A stretch of DNA of 32,474 nt from Chloroflexota bacterium (GTDB lineage: Bacteria > Chloroflexota > Dormibacteria > CF-121): NCBI GenBank assembly GCA_005881715.1, contig VBEE01000061.1, positions 1 to 32,474 on the forward strand, given 5' to 3'. The notes under the pieces were generated by a model. The model was not told the origin of the DNA and did no database searches. It saw nothing but the letters and a program-made list of their open reading frames with translations. The translations under genes were made by a program, and so were the position numbers. The stretch's first letter is position 1; every line of letters begins with the position of its first letter. Shown piece after piece: positions 31,257 to 32,474 of the stretch.

Positions 31257-32474
31257 TTGCGTAGTAGAACCAGCATTCTCGGTATCGTCGCGTCGATCGC
31301 GCTGCTCGGATCGGTCGTTCCGGCGATGGCGGCACCGTCGGGGCGGGCGACCCTGACCGGCAACGTGCCATCCTGGGCCAAGTCGGCCAACTTCAAGGCG
31401 GCAGCGAACCAATCTGACTCGATCGGCTTTCGCGTGTACCTCGGATGGAATAACCCATCCGCCGTCGAGTCACTTGCCAAATCCGTCTCCGATCCGCGAA
31501 GCGCCTCGTACGGACGCTATCTGACGCCACAACAGTTCCGGCAGCAGTTCGCACCCTCACAGGCGCAGGTGAATGCGGTCCAGAGCTGGCTCAAGAGCCA
31601 GGGCTTCACCCTCGACTACACACCGCTCAACAACCACTATGTCGCCGCCGAGGGGACGGTTGCCCAGGCCGCCAGCGCCTTTGGAACAACCTTCGGCACC
31701 TATCGCGTGGCTGGAACCACGCTTCGGTCACCCTCATCCGACATCTCCATGCCGAGCTCGATCGCCGGGTTCGTCAGCGGCGTGGTCGGGCTCGATGAGT
31801 CCGCGGCCCTGGTGCATCCGGACATTGCGGCCGAGCCAGGGGCGCCGCCATCGGCGGCATTCGTGAACGCTCCTCCCTGCTCCCACTATTGGGCAGAGAA
31901 GACGACAAATGACCTGAACGTCACAATGAACAATCCGCCCGGCTACACGTTGCCCCTCCCGATGGCGCCCTGCGGGTACACGCCCGGTCAGATTCGGGGC
32001 GTTTACGGCGTCAGCACGAGCGGCCTTCAGGGAAATGGCCAGACGGTTGCGATCATCGACGCCTACGCCTCACCAACGATCCAGCAGGACCTCGACCAGT
32101 GGTCGCAAAACCGCGGGCTCGCCTCGACCAGGATCACCCAGGTTGTGGCGCCGGGCACCATGAAGCGTCCGGAAAACAGGCGTCAGGACCCACAGGGTTG
32201 GTACGGCGAGGAGACACTCGACGTCCAGGCGGTCCACGGGATGGCGCCCGCCGCCAGCATCGTCTACGTTGGCGCTCCGAATAACTACCAGGACCTCGAC
32301 GCCGCGCTGAACCACGTCGTCGACCGTCACCTGGCGTCGATCGTCACCAATTCCTATGGCTTCCCCACTGAGTTCCTGCCGTTCGGCTTCATCAAGCCTT
32401 ACGAGGACACGATTCTGCAGGGAGCCGTCGAGGGAATCGGGATTTACTTTTCGTCGGGCGACAACAGCGACGAG
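31257..32474 (+). CDS. Exported S53 sedolisin (pro-kumamolisin type), 3' end missing
   Basis: TTG at 31257 with GAGGAGGG six bases before it opens a frame that reaches the window edge (406 residues). Signal peptide: RTSILGIVASIALLGSVVPAMAA. Residues about 40-195 are the activation propeptide (FRVYLGWNNPSAVESLAKSVSDPRSASYGRYLTPQQFRQQFAPS, TPLNNHYVAAEGTVAQAASAFGTTFGTY). The peptidase domain starts near QIRGVYGVSTSGLQGNGQTVAIIDAY and includes the catalytic Glu/Asp pair with the family spacing, E318-x3-D322 in GEETLDVQAVHGMAP. It ends at YFSSGDNSDE; the catalytic serine (SGTS) and calcium site lie beyond the window. These proteases act outside the cell, usually at acid pH. Confidence 0.92.
   Translation, partial: MRSRTSILGIVASIALLGSVVPAMAAPSGRATLTGNVPSWAKSANFKAAANQSDSIGFRVYLGWNNPSAVESLAKSVSDPRSASYGRYLTPQQFRQQFAPSQAQVNAVQSWLKSQGFTLDYTPLNNHYVAAEGTVAQAASAFGTTFGTYRVAGTTLRSPSSDISMPSSIAGFVSGVVGLDESAALVHPDIAAEPGAPPSAAFVNAPPCSHYWAEKTTNDLNVTMNNPPGYTLPLPMAPCGYTPGQIRGVYGVSTSGLQGNGQTVAIIDAYASPTIQQDLDQWSQNRGLASTRITQVVAPGTMKRPENRRQDPQGWYGEETLDVQAVHGMAPAASIVYVGAPNNYQDLDAALNHVVDRHLASIVTNSYGFPTEFLPFGFIKPYEDTILQGAVEGIGIYFSSGDNSDE

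Noticed and set aside
1-32474. CRISPR arrays, insertion sequences, phage genes or toxin-antitoxin pairs
   Set aside because: No regularly spaced repeats, transposase motifs or paired small toxin/antitoxin genes were found.

Overview
The window is high-GC bacterial chromosome with short gaps, many 4-bp overlaps (ATGA, GTGA, TTGA), frequent GTG/TTG starts and several genes whose -10 box lies only 6-9 bases before the start codon (possible leaderless mRNAs). A Gram-positive/actinobacterial-type LexA box, a lipoprotein solute-binding protein, many Sec-exported hydrolases and a sedolisin protease suggest a soil bacterium of the Chloroflexota/'Dormibacterota'/Actinobacteriota kind. This assignment is inference from gene content only. 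No transposase, integrase, phage gene or CRISPR array was seen.

Layout. 1-2330: 3' part of an Hsp20 gene, a small membrane protein, tRNA-Phe, an erythromycin-esterase-family gene preceded by a 10-codon leader ORF and a hairpin, a degenerate tRNA-like sequence and a 46-residue membrane ORF. 2394-4304: a damaged lipase-maturation-factor gene facing msrB. 4347-8806: a four-gene operon (NTF2-like, pntAA, pntAB, pntB) for proton-translocating transhydrogenase, divergent from an isocitrate/isopropylmalate dehydrogenase gene, together a NADPH-supply module. 8844-10729: a rhodanese-MoeB/ThiF fusion overlapping a PIG-L deacetylase. 10812-14271: a DNA-repair operon of the MrfA/MrfB (YprA/YprB) type under an SOS promoter. 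The helicase gene is interrupted three times but the nuclease gene is open. 14261-15553: an exported coiled-coil M23 peptidase.

15696-21690: tRNA-Gly with a strong hairpin, an exported protein of unknown function plus a DUF4242 gene, a divergent large ATP-binding LuxR regulator, a relic of a zinc-type dehydrogenase, a dihydrofolate-reductase-family protein translationally linked to an SMP-30 lactonase, and a VOC protein. 21826-32474: an export/uptake region with a sialidase-like beta-propeller converging on a GH92 mannosidase, then a polyamine/iron-type ABC importer operon (leader peptide, lipoprotein, two permeases, ATPase), an alkyltransferase-like protein lacking the active cysteine, and the 5' part of an S53 sedolisin running off the window.

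The points most worth a second look are: the macrolide-esterase leader peptide, which carries R6-L7-R8 and P10 as I recall them from ErmDL; the textbook SOS promoter in front of a broken mrfA; a dispersed C/G-rich hairpin repeat that sits in or at the edge of coding sequences; and the 23-codon leader ORF coupled to the ABC lipoprotein gene.
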